A stretch of 25,891 nucleotides of DNA from Actinomycetota bacterium (GCA_002731665.1 PCCJ01000081.1:1-25891), one strand, 5' to 3'. Shown: positions 7,299 through 15,696, counted from the first letter of the stretch. A program made the numbers and translations. Notes: a model not told the origin generated them from the letters alone.

Positions 7299-8522
7299 TT
7301 AGTTCCTCGGTACTTCGATCCACGCAACATCTTTGTCAACGCGAGGCTCTCCTGGAAGGCCAAGAACTTGCTCACCTAAAATGTTTCTCATAATCTCGGA
7401 GGTTCCGCCTTCTATAGAGTTCGCTCTTACACGCAAGAATCCGTGTTGTATACCGTTTTCTGAGCCATCTACCGAAAGGTCTTCGGGGCGCCTAAATGTA
7501 TAATCAAAACCGGTTTGGCCAGACATTCCCATCATGTCTACTGCTGTTGACAGAACATCTTTGTTGAGCTCCGCAAAAGCAAGTTTCGCAATTGACATTT
7601 CAGGTCCAGGGTTTCCTTTTCGACTGTTAGCCACAGCTCTCATGTTCGTCAGTCGTTGTGCTTCTGACCGCACATAAAGTTTCATCATCGTATCAAGAGT
7701 GACCGCATCACGATCTTCTTCTGATTTTTCGCGCCAGAGCTTTGTAAGGAGACTCACTGGGCCCGAACCTGTTTTCGGCGCGCCGCCGCTGCCAACTCCG
7801 ATTGCGTTTCGCTCGTTCATCAATGTTGTTAATGAGACCCGCCACCCGTCTCCCACATCACCAATTCTGTTTGAATCAGGTACTCGGGCATCGGTCAGGT
7901 ACACCTCATTAAATTCCGCTTCACCTGTTATCTGGCGAAGCGGTCGAACTTCAACTCCTTCGCTATGCATATCAACAGCAAAGTAAGTCAAACCACGATG
8001 CTTCGGTACCTCAGGATTAGTTCGAGTAACGAGCATGCCCCAGTCCCCTAGGTGAGCCATTGTGTTCCAAACTTTTTGCCCGTTAACTACCCACTCTTCA
8101 CCGTCTGCTATTGCTCGTGTAGCTAATCCGGCAAAGTCGCTACCAGCGCCCGGCTCACTAAATAACTGACACCATCGTTCCTGACCCGTGAACATTGGTC
8201 GAAGAAAGCGTTTTTTATTACTTTCATCGCCGTGCGTATGGATTGTAGGCCCTGCAAGATGCATAAAAAACATGGCGGGCTGCATAGGTTTTGCACCATT
8301 AGCATGCAGACTCGCTTCCACCTGTCTCTGAAAAACTGGGCTAACTCCTAAACCACCGGAGCCTTTGTCAAACTGAACCCACGCAAGCCCATGATCGAAT
8401 TGAGCCCCTCTGAACTCTTCATAAGTCATTTCTTTGGGATCGTTGAGCTTTAAAAAATTTTCTAATGCATCAGCGACCACTGCCGCCTCGACCGAAGCTT
8501 CGCTATCTAAAATATCTGCCAT
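7299..8522 (-). CDS. Acyl-CoA dehydrogenase (FadE-type)
   Basis: A 407-residue FAD-dependent acyl-CoA dehydrogenase. It shows the flavin/acyl-CoA signature LFSEPGAGSD (121-129), the middle beta-domain (KVWNTMAHLGDWGMLVTRT, 150-168) and the C-terminal family signature SIEGGTSEIMRNILGEQVLG (369-388). The medium-chain-type catalytic Glu before GTS is a Gly here (EGGTS); Glu237 in MNERNA aligns with the alternative base of isovaleryl-CoA dehydrogenases. Such FadEs are typical of actinobacterial branched-chain, terpenoid or steroid side-chain oxidation. A GGAGG lies 12 nt before the ATG, longer than usual. It follows the PaaG-like gene by 53 bp and is likely cotranscribed. Confidence 0.93.
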   Translation of the reverse strand: MADILDSEASVEAAVVADALENFLKLNDPKEMTYEEFRGAQFDHGLAWVQFDKGSGGLGVSPVFQRQVEASLHANGAKPMQPAMFFMHLAGPTIHTHGDESNKKRFLRPMFTGQERWCQLFSEPGAGSDFAGLATRAIADGEEWVVNGQKVWNTMAHLGDWGMLVTRTNPEVPKHRGLTYFAVDMHSEGVEVRPLRQITGEAEFNEVYLTDARVPDSNRIGDVGDGWRVSLTTLMNERNAIGVGSGGAPKTGSGPVSLLTKLWREKSEEDRDAVTLDTMMKLYVRSEAQRLTNMRAVANSRKGNPGPEMSIAKLAFAELNKDVLSTAVDMMGMSGQTGFDYTFRRPEDLSVDGSENGIQHGFLRVRANSIEGGTSEIMRNILGEQVLGLPGEPRVDKDVAWIEVPRN

Positions 8523-8575
8523 GACAATAGTGTGCCTCCATTTCGACTCAGTTGGGCACCCGAACGGCCCATAAA

Positions 8576-9397
8576 TTAACTCCTATCAGAATTGAACACT
8601 GGTTCACGCTTCTCTAAGAATGCTTGAGCACCTTCGGCCATATTTTTCGGAATCAGAACTGACTGATGGTCAAGCTCAATTGATAGTTGTTCAACGAAGG
8701 TATGTAACGAAGAATTGTCAATGGAAGTTCTAATTCTTTTCATCGCCATAGGTGACGAATTTCGCAAGACAGCAGTAGCTTTTGCAACTTCGATATCTAA
8801 CTGCTCGTCATCAACAGCCCTCCAAATCAAGCCCCACTCCTCTGCTTGTGTCGCATCAATTCGTTCCCCCAGCATCGCCATGCCCATAGCGCGAGCTCGC
8901 CCAGCTCGCATCGGGAGGCTCCACGTAGAACCCATATCTGGGACGATTCCTAGTCTTGGACCAAATGTGGCTACAAAAAAAGTTGACTTGACTGCAATAG
9001 TTAGGTCGCAAGCTAGGGCTATACCCAAACCTCCGCCCGCCGCCACGCCATTGACTCGAGCTATTGTCGGCACCGGACAATTTTTAATGGATGCAAGAGC
9101 TGGGTTGAAGAATTCCTCCATCGAGATTTCTCCGTCCACCTCGGCACCATTCGAACGCTCATCGATGACCGCTGCTTCATTCAAATCTGCGCCCGAGCAG
9201 AAGCCTCGCCCTGCGCCAGTTATAACAAGCACTCGGACACTTTCGTCTTCTTCAACTATCTTCATTGCGCTACTAATATCTTGCATCAGCGCATCATTCA
9301 TAGAGTTCAATGACTCAGGCCTGTTGAGAGTGACCGTGGCGATACCGTCTTCATTATCAAACAGCACGGTTTCATTGGGCATAGAAATATTCGTCAT
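8576..9397 (-). CDS. PaaG-like enoyl-CoA isomerase (enoyl-CoA hydratase family)
   Basis: A 273-residue crotonase-fold protein with oxyanion-hole segments GFCSGADL (65-72) and AAGGGLG (119-125). The two hydratase glutamates are absent: Gly125 replaces the first, and the second falls in a changed segment (FGPRLGIVPDMGST). Asp154 in VPDMGST matches the isomerase aspartate of PaaG-type enzymes (1,2-epoxyphenylacetyl-CoA isomerase and related double-bond isomerases). An isomerase function is therefore better supported than hydration. An insertion at about 78-97 is acidic. It lies between the CoA transferase and the acyl-CoA dehydrogenase but has its own -10-like TAGCTT 7 nt before the ATG and no Shine-Dalgarno. 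Confidence 0.9.
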   Translation of the reverse strand: MTNISMPNETVLFDNEDGIATVTLNRPESLNSMNDALMQDISSAMKIVEEDESVRVLVITGAGRGFCSGADLNEAAVIDERSNGAEVDGEISMEEFFNPALASIKNCPVPTIARVNGVAAGGGLGIALACDLTIAVKSTFFVATFGPRLGIVPDMGSTWSLPMRAGRARAMGMAMLGERIDATQAEEWGLIWRAVDDEQLDIEVAKATAVLRNSSPMAMKRIRTSIDNSSLHTFVEQLSIELDHQSVLIPKNMAEGAQAFLEKREPVFNSDRS

Positions 9398-9404
9398 GAG
9401 ACAA

Positions 9405-9410
9405 AAGCTA
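9405..9410 (-). promoter_or_regulatory. Probable -10 box of a leaderless transcript (PaaG-like gene)
   Basis: Minus-strand TAGCTT followed by 7 nt and the ATG at 9397, with no Shine-Dalgarno. It implies an internal promoter within the CoA module. Confidence 0.45.
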
Positions 9411-9442
9411 GCTTAGCAAACCGATTTTTACCTGTTCTCAAC

Positions 9443-10693
9443 TCACTTTCTCGGAGGCCTCCGGTAGAGAATCCCATTACTCTCCAAGTTTTGGACCACC
9501 TCAGAAGAATGGCCAAGTATCTCCTTCAGCACCTCGCTGTTGTGCTCTCCAACTTCCGCCGCGGTTAGGTCTGGCAAGGGCGGGGCATCTGAAAATCGAA
9601 TCGGAAACCCTGGTATTAGCATCTTTCCCGCAACAGGGTCGTCTACCTCTCGAACCGTTCCACGTTCCAAAAAATGAGGATGCGCCGCAGCTAACTTAAC
9701 TGGTTCAAGAACCGGCCCACACGGAACTCTATGCTCTTCCAGAACATCAAGAACGTCTTGATCGGAATCAAAATGACTCATCCAATCTTCTATAAGTAAA
9801 GTCAAATCATCTCGGTTAGCTAAACGGTTTGTGTTCGTAGTGAAGCGCGGGTCATTTCCTAAGTCGACTCTTCCCATCGCCTGCCATAAATTTTTGATCT
9901 GATTCTCCAGAGCGAACACAACAATCCAGCTCTCGGGGCTTTTGAATATTCCTGCTGGACTAGCCGGCTGATAATGTCGCCCACTTCTCATCGCCGTAAT
10001 ATTTCCTTCTGACAGGGATGGCCCCGAAACTGCGCTCTCTTGCATGTGGTACATCGAGTCAACCATGCCAATGTCAAGGTGCGACCCAATACCTGTGCGG
10101 TCGCGACGGTACAAGGCGTATCCCAATGCGGCGAATGCATGAACCCCTGTTGCTGTATCGGCGATTCCCGCCCCGATAAGCATCGGTGGGCCCTCCGGCT
10201 CCCCAGTCATATGCATCAAACCCGAGTACGCCTGGGCAATAAAATCGAATGCCGTTTTTTCTCTCAATGGGCCAGTCTGCCCAAACCCTGAGATTGAGAC
10301 CATTATGACCTTAGGGTTCATCGCCTTCAAATCCCCATAGCCAAGCCCTCGGCGTTCCATCACCCCAGGGCTATAATTTTCGACCACTACATCAACTTTA
10401 GGTATTAGCTCCTTAACAAGATCAAGCCCTTCTGGGCGGGTTAGATCTACTGAAAGACTTTTTTTACCTCGGTTCTGTTGTACGTGATATGCAGAACGGC
10501 CATTCTTTCTCGGTGGGCTGGGACGCGTCGGATCTCCGTAAGGTGGGAACTCTACCTTTATGACATCGGCACCCATTTCGGCTAACAAACGCGTACAAGA
10601 TGGGCCTGCGAGGTACTGGGTGAAATCCAGAACTCTCACACCCTCTAGATACGGTGTTTCCCCCGGGACGTGTTCGATTGATTGATTGTTCAC
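9443..10693 (-). CDS. CaiB/BaiF-family (class III) CoA transferase
   Basis: A 416-residue family III CoA transferase. These move CoA between acyl groups through a glutamyl/aspartyl anhydride and act on carnitine, bile acids, formate/oxalate, mesaconate or succinylated aromatics. It shows the N-terminal GVRVLDFTQYLAGP (18-31), the CoA-binding NRGKKSLSVDL (74-84), VENYSPGVMERRGLGY (104-119), SGFGQTGP (135-142) and catalytic Asp179 in GAGIADTATG. Length is normal. It uses a GTG start; TATTCT 6 nt upstream and no ribosome binding site suggest a leaderless message initiated inside the 62-bp gap after infA. As first gene of the module it would activate an acid to its CoA ester for the isomerases and dehydrogenase downstream. 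Confidence 0.93.
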   Translation of the reverse strand: MNNQSIEHVPGETPYLEGVRVLDFTQYLAGPSCTRLLAEMGADVIKVEFPPYGDPTRPSPPRKNGRSAYHVQQNRGKKSLSVDLTRPEGLDLVKELIPKVDVVVENYSPGVMERRGLGYGDLKAMNPKVIMVSISGFGQTGPLREKTAFDFIAQAYSGLMHMTGEPEGPPMLIGAGIADTATGVHAFAALGYALYRRDRTGIGSHLDIGMVDSMYHMQESAVSGPSLSEGNITAMRSGRHYQPASPAGIFKSPESWIVVFALENQIKNLWQAMGRVDLGNDPRFTTNTNRLANRDDLTLLIEDWMSHFDSDQDVLDVLEEHRVPCGPVLEPVKLAAAHPHFLERGTVREVDDPVAGKMLIPGFPIRFSDAPPLPDLTAAEVGEHNSEVLKEILGHSSEVVQNLESNGILYRRPPRK

Positions 10694-10699
10694 GTCCAG

Positions 10700-10705
10700 A
10701 GAATA
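10700..10705 (-). promoter_or_regulatory. Probable -10 box of a leaderless transcript (CoA transferase)
   Basis: Minus-strand TATTCT followed by 6 nt and the GTG at 10693. This is one of the closest matches to a TATAAT-type -10 at leaderless spacing in the window. Confidence 0.5.
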
Positions 10706-10755
10706 GACACAAACTAAGCACGTTTTCTCGCGAATCGACTACTTAACAGCGTCAC

Positions 10756-10980
10756 TTACTTATAGCGGTAGGTAATCCTGCCTCTAGTTAAGTCATAAGC
10801 AGACACTTCAACTTGAACCCTGTCTCCTGGCAGAATACGAATATGGTGCTTCCGCATTTTTCCGCTCAAGTGACCTAATACGTGATGCCCATTATCTAAC
10901 TCGATTCGGAAGTGGCCGCCTTTAAGCGCCTCCACAGTCTTTCCTTCGAGCAGAATGGCATCATCTTTCTGTTTAGGCAA
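10756..10980 (-). CDS. infA: Translation initiation factor IF-1
   Basis: A 74-residue S1/OB-fold protein that binds the A site of the 30S subunit during initiation. The family core is clear: [18 protein letters not shown] (27-44), [12 protein letters not shown] (47-58) and [13 protein letters not shown] (62-74). The segment after strand 1 reads [12 protein letters not shown] where most bacteria have a PN(A/T)MFRVEL type sequence. Start: TTG at 10980, fixed by the match of PKQKDD to family N-termini, by the absence of any other in-frame start, and by a GAAGGG ribosome binding site about 8 nt upstream. It stands alone among catabolic genes, away from the ribosomal-protein cluster where actinobacterial infA usually sits; it may be the only copy, relocated, or a paralogue. 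Confidence 0.95.
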   Translation of the reverse strand: MPKQKDDAILLEGKTVEALKGGHFRIELDNGHHVLGHLSGKMRKHHIRILPGDRVQVEVSAYDLTRGRITYRYK

Positions 10981-11118
10981 ACTCTTTTCCCTTCGTAGAA
11001 ACCCAACACCTTATGTTACCGGTGTGAAGCCAATCAGCGCTAGATAAGCATCGGAAGCTCCATTAAGGCTAAATTAGAACTTGACTCGAATAGTTACTCG
11101 TAAAAGCGATTCGTCAAA

Positions 11119-11124
11119 AAGGAG
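11119..11124 (+). promoter_or_regulatory. Strong Shine-Dalgarno of the amidohydrolase gene
   Basis: AAGGAG with 6 nt to the ATG at 11131. It fixes the start and contrasts with the leaderless genes nearby. Confidence 0.7.
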
Positions 11125-11130
11125 AACGTT

Positions 11131-12804
11131 ATGTCCTACGATCTAAAGGTCACTGGCGGAACAATAATTGATGGCACAGGAGCGCCAAGGTTTCTGGGCG
11201 ACATCGGAATTAAGAATGGCAAAATTGTAGCCATGGGTTCCGCTCCTTCTGAAGCGGTCCGAACACTCGATGCTACCGGGAAGATCGTTTCTCCAGGATT
11301 TGTTGACATACACACTCATTATGACGCGCAGGTCATGTGGGACCCGATGGTCTCATGTTCGCCGTGGCATGGGGTCACGACAATCGTTATGGGGAACTGC
11401 GGGTTTTCGGTTGCACCAACCCGGCCGGAGCATCGTGATCTTATTATGCGAACTCTCGAGAATGTCGAAGGTATGAGCGTTGAAGCCCTGCGAGCGGGCT
11501 TAGGAGATTGGGGCTTTGAAACATTTCCTGAGTATCTAGATGCCCTGCAAAAAAATGGTTGCGCTGTGAACATGGCTGCGATGATCGGTCACACCGCGTT
11601 GAGAATGTACGTAATGGGTGAAGATGCAACAGAGCGAGAAGCGACTGCTGAAGAGATTGCGGTGCAAAGACGCCTAGTTACTGAAGCGCTTGAAGCGGGC
11701 GCATTAGGGTTCGCCACGAGTAGAGCAAATACCCATGTTGGCTATGAGGGCCGGCCAGTTCCTAGCAGGATGGCAACTCCGGAAGAAATAATTGAGATAG
11801 CACAAGCACTAGGAGATGTAGGTGGCGTAATGCAAGCCACCCAGGGACGAGGTCTAAGCCATGATGAGTTTGCTCGAGTAGCTGAGACAACCGGAGCAAA
11901 TGTGAGTTGGACGGCTTTGCTTGCCAGTGCCGTTGGGCCCGGCTCCCATTTAAAAGATGTTGAGGAGGCACACGCATTAGCAGCTAGAGGTTTACCAGTT
12001 TACCCTCAAGTAGCAGTTCAGCCAGTCCAGTTCGACATGAGTTGGAAAGCCCCGTTTATATACGAAGGAATGCGTCTTTTTCAACCAGTTGCCCAAAGCG
12101 ATTTTGAGGGAAGGAAAGCTTACTATTCGGATCAAGACTGGCGAGCTTTGTTTAAAGAAAAAGCTGGAAACGGTGGCAAAATTGGGGACCGTTGGGCTCG
12201 AACGGAAATAAGTTCTTACCCATTAGACCCTTCTATGGAAGGACGCAATGTTCAACAAATGGCCGATGAAATGGGACAAGATCCGGTTGATCTTATGCTT
12301 GACATGGCTTTAGACGCTGATCTAGATATGCGAATTGTCCAGGACGTTTTGAATCATGATCGTGATGAAATTGATGAACTTTTGCATGATCCAACCACTG
12401 TGATTGGGCTTTCTGATGCTGGCGCTCATGCCAGTCAACTATGTGATGCCAAATACTCAACCGAGTTTTTGTCAACATTCGTTCGCAGTCGGCAAAGTTT
12501 CGACTTGGAAACTGCGATTCATATGCTTAGCCAACGACCAGCGCAAGTCTTTGGGATTGAGGATCGCGGATTCTTAGCTGAAGATGGTTTCGCCGACGTT
12601 GTGATTTTTGATGCTGATGAAGTTGGTCATGATGGGAAGCGCCGTGTATTTGATTTGCCAAGCGGAGCTGACCGATTAATTTCTGATGCCGTAGGCATAA
12701 ACGCCGTTATTGTTAATGGAACTCTAATAAGAGAAGAGGGCGCAGATACTGTGGGAAGTTCAGATTCTCTGCCGGGCAAGCTACTTCGAAATGGGAAAGG
12801 CTGA
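11131..12804 (+). CDS. N-acyl-D-amino-acid deacylase-like amidohydrolase (amidohydrolase family 3)
   Basis: A 557-residue metal-dependent amidohydrolase of the D-aminoacylase/dihydroorotase-like group. N-terminal beta-sandwich strand (DLKVTGGTIIDGTGAP, 4-19) is followed by the TIM barrel with His61-x-His63 (DIHTHYDAQ), Cys90 (MGNCGFS), His154 (IGHTALR) and catalytic Asp429 (GLSDAGAHAS). Cys90 matches the bridging or zinc cysteine of D-aminoacylases. The C-terminus returns to the sandwich (ADVVIFDADEV, 488-498; INAVIVNGTLI, 523-533). Family enzymes deacylate N-acyl-D-amino acids, but many environmental members act on other amides or cyclic imides. Its stop lies 6 bp before the carboxyltransferase start, so the pair is very likely one operon. 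Divergent from infA across 150 bp. Confidence 0.9.
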   Translation: MSYDLKVTGGTIIDGTGAPRFLGDIGIKNGKIVAMGSAPSEAVRTLDATGKIVSPGFVDIHTHYDAQVMWDPMVSCSPWHGVTTIVMGNCGFSVAPTRPEHRDLIMRTLENVEGMSVEALRAGLGDWGFETFPEYLDALQKNGCAVNMAAMIGHTALRMYVMGEDATEREATAEEIAVQRRLVTEALEAGALGFATSRANTHVGYEGRPVPSRMATPEEIIEIAQALGDVGGVMQATQGRGLSHDEFARVAETTGANVSWTALLASAVGPGSHLKDVEEAHALAARGLPVYPQVAVQPVQFDMSWKAPFIYEGMRLFQPVAQSDFEGRKAYYSDQDWRALFKEKAGNGGKIGDRWARTEISSYPLDPSMEGRNVQQMADEMGQDPVDLMLDMALDADLDMRIVQDVLNHDRDEIDELLHDPTTVIGLSDAGAHASQLCDAKYSTEFLSTFVRSRQSFDLETAIHMLSQRPAQVFGIEDRGFLAEDGFADVVIFDADEVGHDGKRRVFDLPSGADRLISDAVGINAVIVNGTLIREEGADTVGSSDSLPGKLLRNGKG

Positions 12805-12810
12805 TTCGCA

Positions 12811-14412
12811 ATGCCTGTAGATCCAAATCGAGATTTTTGGAAGCCCGGCATGAGCTGGGAGAAAGCTCTCGAAGATGTTGCCTATATTAGAGAACTTGCT
12901 TCTGAAATGGGTGGAAAAGATCGTGTTGAAAGGCAACACTCTGCAGGGCGGGGAACAGTCCGTCAACGCCTGGAACAGTTCTGCGATGCTGGCTCATTTT
13001 TAGAAATGGGCGAGCTAATGGGTGCCGCTGAGTACGACTCCGACGGCAACCTACAAAGTTTTTCTCCTGGCGGCTATGTTATGGGCCTCGGAGAAGTGGA
13101 TGGTCGTCCCATAGCCATCGGCGGAGATGACTTCACTTTGTCTGGCGGAAGTCCCCATGATGTCTTTAAGATTCCCCATAATTTTGCTCAGCCTCTAGCT
13201 CTTCAGTATGGGATTCCATATGTCCAACTGCGCGAAGGAGTTGGACATTCATCTAAACAAGATGAGCAAGATGGACATATGGGTCTACCTCAAGGAGATC
13301 TATGGCACCAGAGCGTTGAGCTTTTAGCAAACGTTCCAGTTGCATCAGCCATCATGGGATCAGTAGCAGGATGGCCTGCAGCGGCTGCTTTACTTTCCCA
13401 TTTTTCAGTAATGATTAAAGATAAATCTCAAATTTTCCCATCGGGCCCACCGGTGGTGGAACGCGCCATCGGAGAAAAACTTACCAAAGAAGAACTCGGC
13501 GGTTGGCGAATGCACGTCGTCGAAAGCGGCCAAGTAGATAATGTTGCAGACACTGAGGCAGAAGCTTTTGAACAAATTCAAAAGTTCTTATCTTTTCTTC
13601 CAAACACTGTCCACGACACAGCTCAGCGGGTTGAAACAAACGATGATCCGCAGCGTAGACCTGAAGAACTCCTTAACATTGTTCCGACAAATCGACGCCA
13701 AGGCTACGACGCTCGAAGTTTGATTCGCCACGTAGTTGACAACGGTGATTTTTTTGAGATGCGACGCCACTATGCAAGTGGAGTTATCACAGGTTTCGCG
13801 AGGCTCGATGGCTTTTCGATTGGGGTAATTGGTTCTGATCCACTTTCTAAAGCTGGAGCGATGGATGGTAATGGGGCAGACAAATACGCTCACTTTATTG
13901 ACTTGTGCGACACCTTCAATTTACCACTCGTGATTTTTTTAGACATGCCAGGCTTCATGCTCGGCTCACACGCTGAACGCATGGCGACAATGAGAAGGGG
14001 CGCTCGAGCCCTGATCGCATCAGCAGAGTGCCAGGTACCAAAAATAGAATTTATGGTGCGAAAAAGTTATGGAGTAGCCGCAGATGCACCTAATTCTATT
14101 GGTTTACCGAATGGCATTAACTTGAGATTTGGTTGGCCTTCCGGCGAATGGGGAGGAATACCGATTGAAGGAGGAGTGGCGGCCGCTTATCGACGTGAGA
14201 TTGCTGAAGCAGAAGATCCGGATGCGCATCGCGAGAATATTGAAAATCGGCTGCTAAAGCTTAGGTCTCCGTTTCGCGCTGCTCACAAGGGCGATGTTGT
14301 GGACCTTATCGATCCTCGAGACACAAGGGCAATAGCCGCTCGTTTCGTCAAGTTAGCTCAGCCGAAACTTTCTGAACTAGCTAAACGAGAGAAACGGGCA
14401 GTACGTCCATAG
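12811..14412 (+). CDS. Divergent acyl-CoA carboxylase carboxyltransferase (beta) subunit
   Basis: A 533-residue protein with two crotonase-like halves of the biotin-dependent carboxyltransferase family (PccB/MccB/AccD5 type), which move carboxyl from biotin to an acyl-CoA. Recognisable: GRGTVRQRLEQFCDAGSFLE (46-65), GRPIAIGGDDFTLSGGS (98-114), FPSGPPVVERAIGE (209-222), SRxxPEELLNIVP-like region (283-292), DMPGFMLGSHAERMATMRRGA (378-398). Unusual: the SGGARIQEG oxyanion segment is replaced by REGVGHSSKQDEQDG (141-155), and RKAYGGAY is RKSYGVAADAPNS (417-429). No biotin carboxylase or biotin carrier gene occurs in the window. Coupled behind the amidohydrolase; AAAGG 10 nt upstream may serve as ribosome binding site. 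An atypical substrate, or decarboxylase use, is possible. Confidence 0.85.
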   Translation: MPVDPNRDFWKPGMSWEKALEDVAYIRELASEMGGKDRVERQHSAGRGTVRQRLEQFCDAGSFLEMGELMGAAEYDSDGNLQSFSPGGYVMGLGEVDGRPIAIGGDDFTLSGGSPHDVFKIPHNFAQPLALQYGIPYVQLREGVGHSSKQDEQDGHMGLPQGDLWHQSVELLANVPVASAIMGSVAGWPAAAALLSHFSVMIKDKSQIFPSGPPVVERAIGEKLTKEELGGWRMHVVESGQVDNVADTEAEAFEQIQKFLSFLPNTVHDTAQRVETNDDPQRRPEELLNIVPTNRRQGYDARSLIRHVVDNGDFFEMRRHYASGVITGFARLDGFSIGVIGSDPLSKAGAMDGNGADKYAHFIDLCDTFNLPLVIFLDMPGFMLGSHAERMATMRRGARALIASAECQVPKIEFMVRKSYGVAADAPNSIGLPNGINLRFGWPSGEWGGIPIEGGVAAAYRREIAEAEDPDAHRENIENRLLKLRSPFRAAHKGDVVDLIDPRDTRAIAARFVKLAQPKLSELAKREKRAVRP

Positions 14413-14673
14413 ATATAGACACTCGCCTCGGTTCATGTGGAAGTATTCGCTTCACAAAACCAGCCCAACATTTTTGCCGACTTCAAAAACGCATCTCACA
14501 AAATAGTGGACGCATTAACAAATTCCTGATTTCAGGCAGTCCTCTAGGGGCGAACTCATAGATGGCATGTCACCGCATAATTTCAATATCGTTGAAGGTA
14601 GCAATTTGATAATATAAGTGGACTTCATGCTATAAAGCTGCGCGAGAACGTCGATACATGGCAGCCTGGAGTT
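14413..14673. other. Intergenic region before the threonine aldolase
   Basis: 261 bp with no coding signal. A 5-bp stem CCTGA/TCAGG at 14525-14536 has too short a loop to be a terminator. The probable promoter of the following gene lies at its right end. Confidence 0.4.
14606..14636 (+). promoter_or_regulatory. Possible sigma-70-type promoter of the threonine aldolase
   Basis: TTGATA (14606-14611) and TATAAA (14631-14636), 19 bp apart, which is wider than the optimum of 17. A start near 14643 would give a leader of about 30 nt before the GTG at 14674. Confidence 0.3.
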
Positions 14674-15672
14674 GTGATCGATTTACGTTCAGACACAGTC
14701 TCTCAACCCAGTGAAGCTATGCGAGAAGCAATTGCGCATGCAGTAGTAGGTGATGATGTTTTTGGTGATGATCCAACAGTAAATGAACTAGAGAGTTACA
14801 CGGCTAATCTTCTGAACAAAGAAGCAGCCATGTTTGTGCCGAGCGGGACACAATCTAATCTCTGCGCACTATTAGCTCATTGTCAACGTGGCGACGAATA
14901 CATTGTCGGCGACCACGCTCATACTTATATGTACGAAGGCGGAGGGGCGGCGGTTCTAGGAAGTGTTCAGCCTCAGCCTATTCCGATGCTTAAATCTGGG
15001 ATGCTGGACTTAGACCGAGTCCGTGAATCCGTGAAACCTAACGACATACACTTTGCGCGAAGCCGCTTACTTTGTATAGAGAACACAACGAACGGTAAAG
15101 CTATCGGTTTAAAGGAATTAGCCGCTGGCGCCGAGACTGCTTCAGATAATAGTCTTCTCTATCACCTTGATGGGGCTCGGCTTTGGAATGCAGCTATTTC
15201 GTTAAACGTTGAAGTTAGTCAGATCACTGCCTTTTTCGACTCAATCTCAGTTTGCCTATCCAAAGGGCTTGGCGCACCGATTGGATCAGTTCTTGTCGGC
15301 GAATCACCTTTCATAGACGAAGCCCGAAAATGGCGTAAAATGCTAGGCGGAGGAATGAGACAAGCAGGGCTGATAGCTGCTGCGGGCTTATTCGCCATTC
15401 AAAATAATGTCGCCCGTTTGGCACAAGACCACAAAAATGCAGCGCTTTTGGCAACCGGTTTAGAGCTGAATAGCGGAATAATCGTCGAGGCTAACGAGAC
15501 CAATATGGTATTTATTCAGCTGAGAAAAGAACGTAAATCTATGCAAGCTGACTTGCACGATCTCGGTATTCGCACTCTGTGGAATAAATCTCGTTGCAGG
15601 CTGGTAACCCATGTAGACATAACAGAAAACGACGTCGATAAAGTCACTGAAACCTTCGCAAAATTAGTTTAG
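14674..15672 (+). CDS. Low-specificity threonine aldolase (PLP-dependent)
   Basis: A 332-residue fold-type I PLP enzyme that cleaves threonine or allo-threonine (and often other beta-hydroxy-alpha-amino acids) to glycine and an aldehyde. The signature N-terminus IDLRSDTVSQPS (2-13) fixes the GTG start at 14674. Further hallmarks are GDDVFGDDPT (26-35), PSGTQSN (56-62), GDHAHTYMYEGGG (79-91, His83 likely stacking on PLP), HLDGARLWNA (164-173) and Lys197 in SVCLSKGLGAPIGS, the Schiff-base lysine. It belongs to the L-type/low-specificity family rather than the alanine-racemase-like D-threonine aldolases. It ends 24 bp from the convergent monooxygenase. A link to the D-aminoacylase-like gene upstream is conceivable but unproven. 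Confidence 0.93.
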   Translation: MIDLRSDTVSQPSEAMREAIAHAVVGDDVFGDDPTVNELESYTANLLNKEAAMFVPSGTQSNLCALLAHCQRGDEYIVGDHAHTYMYEGGGAAVLGSVQPQPIPMLKSGMLDLDRVRESVKPNDIHFARSRLLCIENTTNGKAIGLKELAAGAETASDNSLLYHLDGARLWNAAISLNVEVSQITAFFDSISVCLSKGLGAPIGSVLVGESPFIDEARKWRKMLGGGMRQAGLIAAAGLFAIQNNVARLAQDHKNAALLATGLELNSGIIVEANETNMVFIQLRKERKSMQADLHDLGIRTLWNKSRCRLVTHVDITENDVDKVTETFAKLV

Positions 15673-15696
15673 GCTCATCTCCAACCCTGGGTCATA

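Noticed and set aside
7247..7375. N-terminal extension of the ECI-like protein
   Set aside because: It would overlap the end of the acyl-CoA dehydrogenase by 77 nt and adds no crotonase-fold sequence.
8715..9416. A 233-codon open frame on the plus strand
   Set aside because: It lies wholly antisense to the PaaG-like gene, which has clear crotonase motifs; its translation is Ser/Ala/Ile-rich with no recognisable domain.
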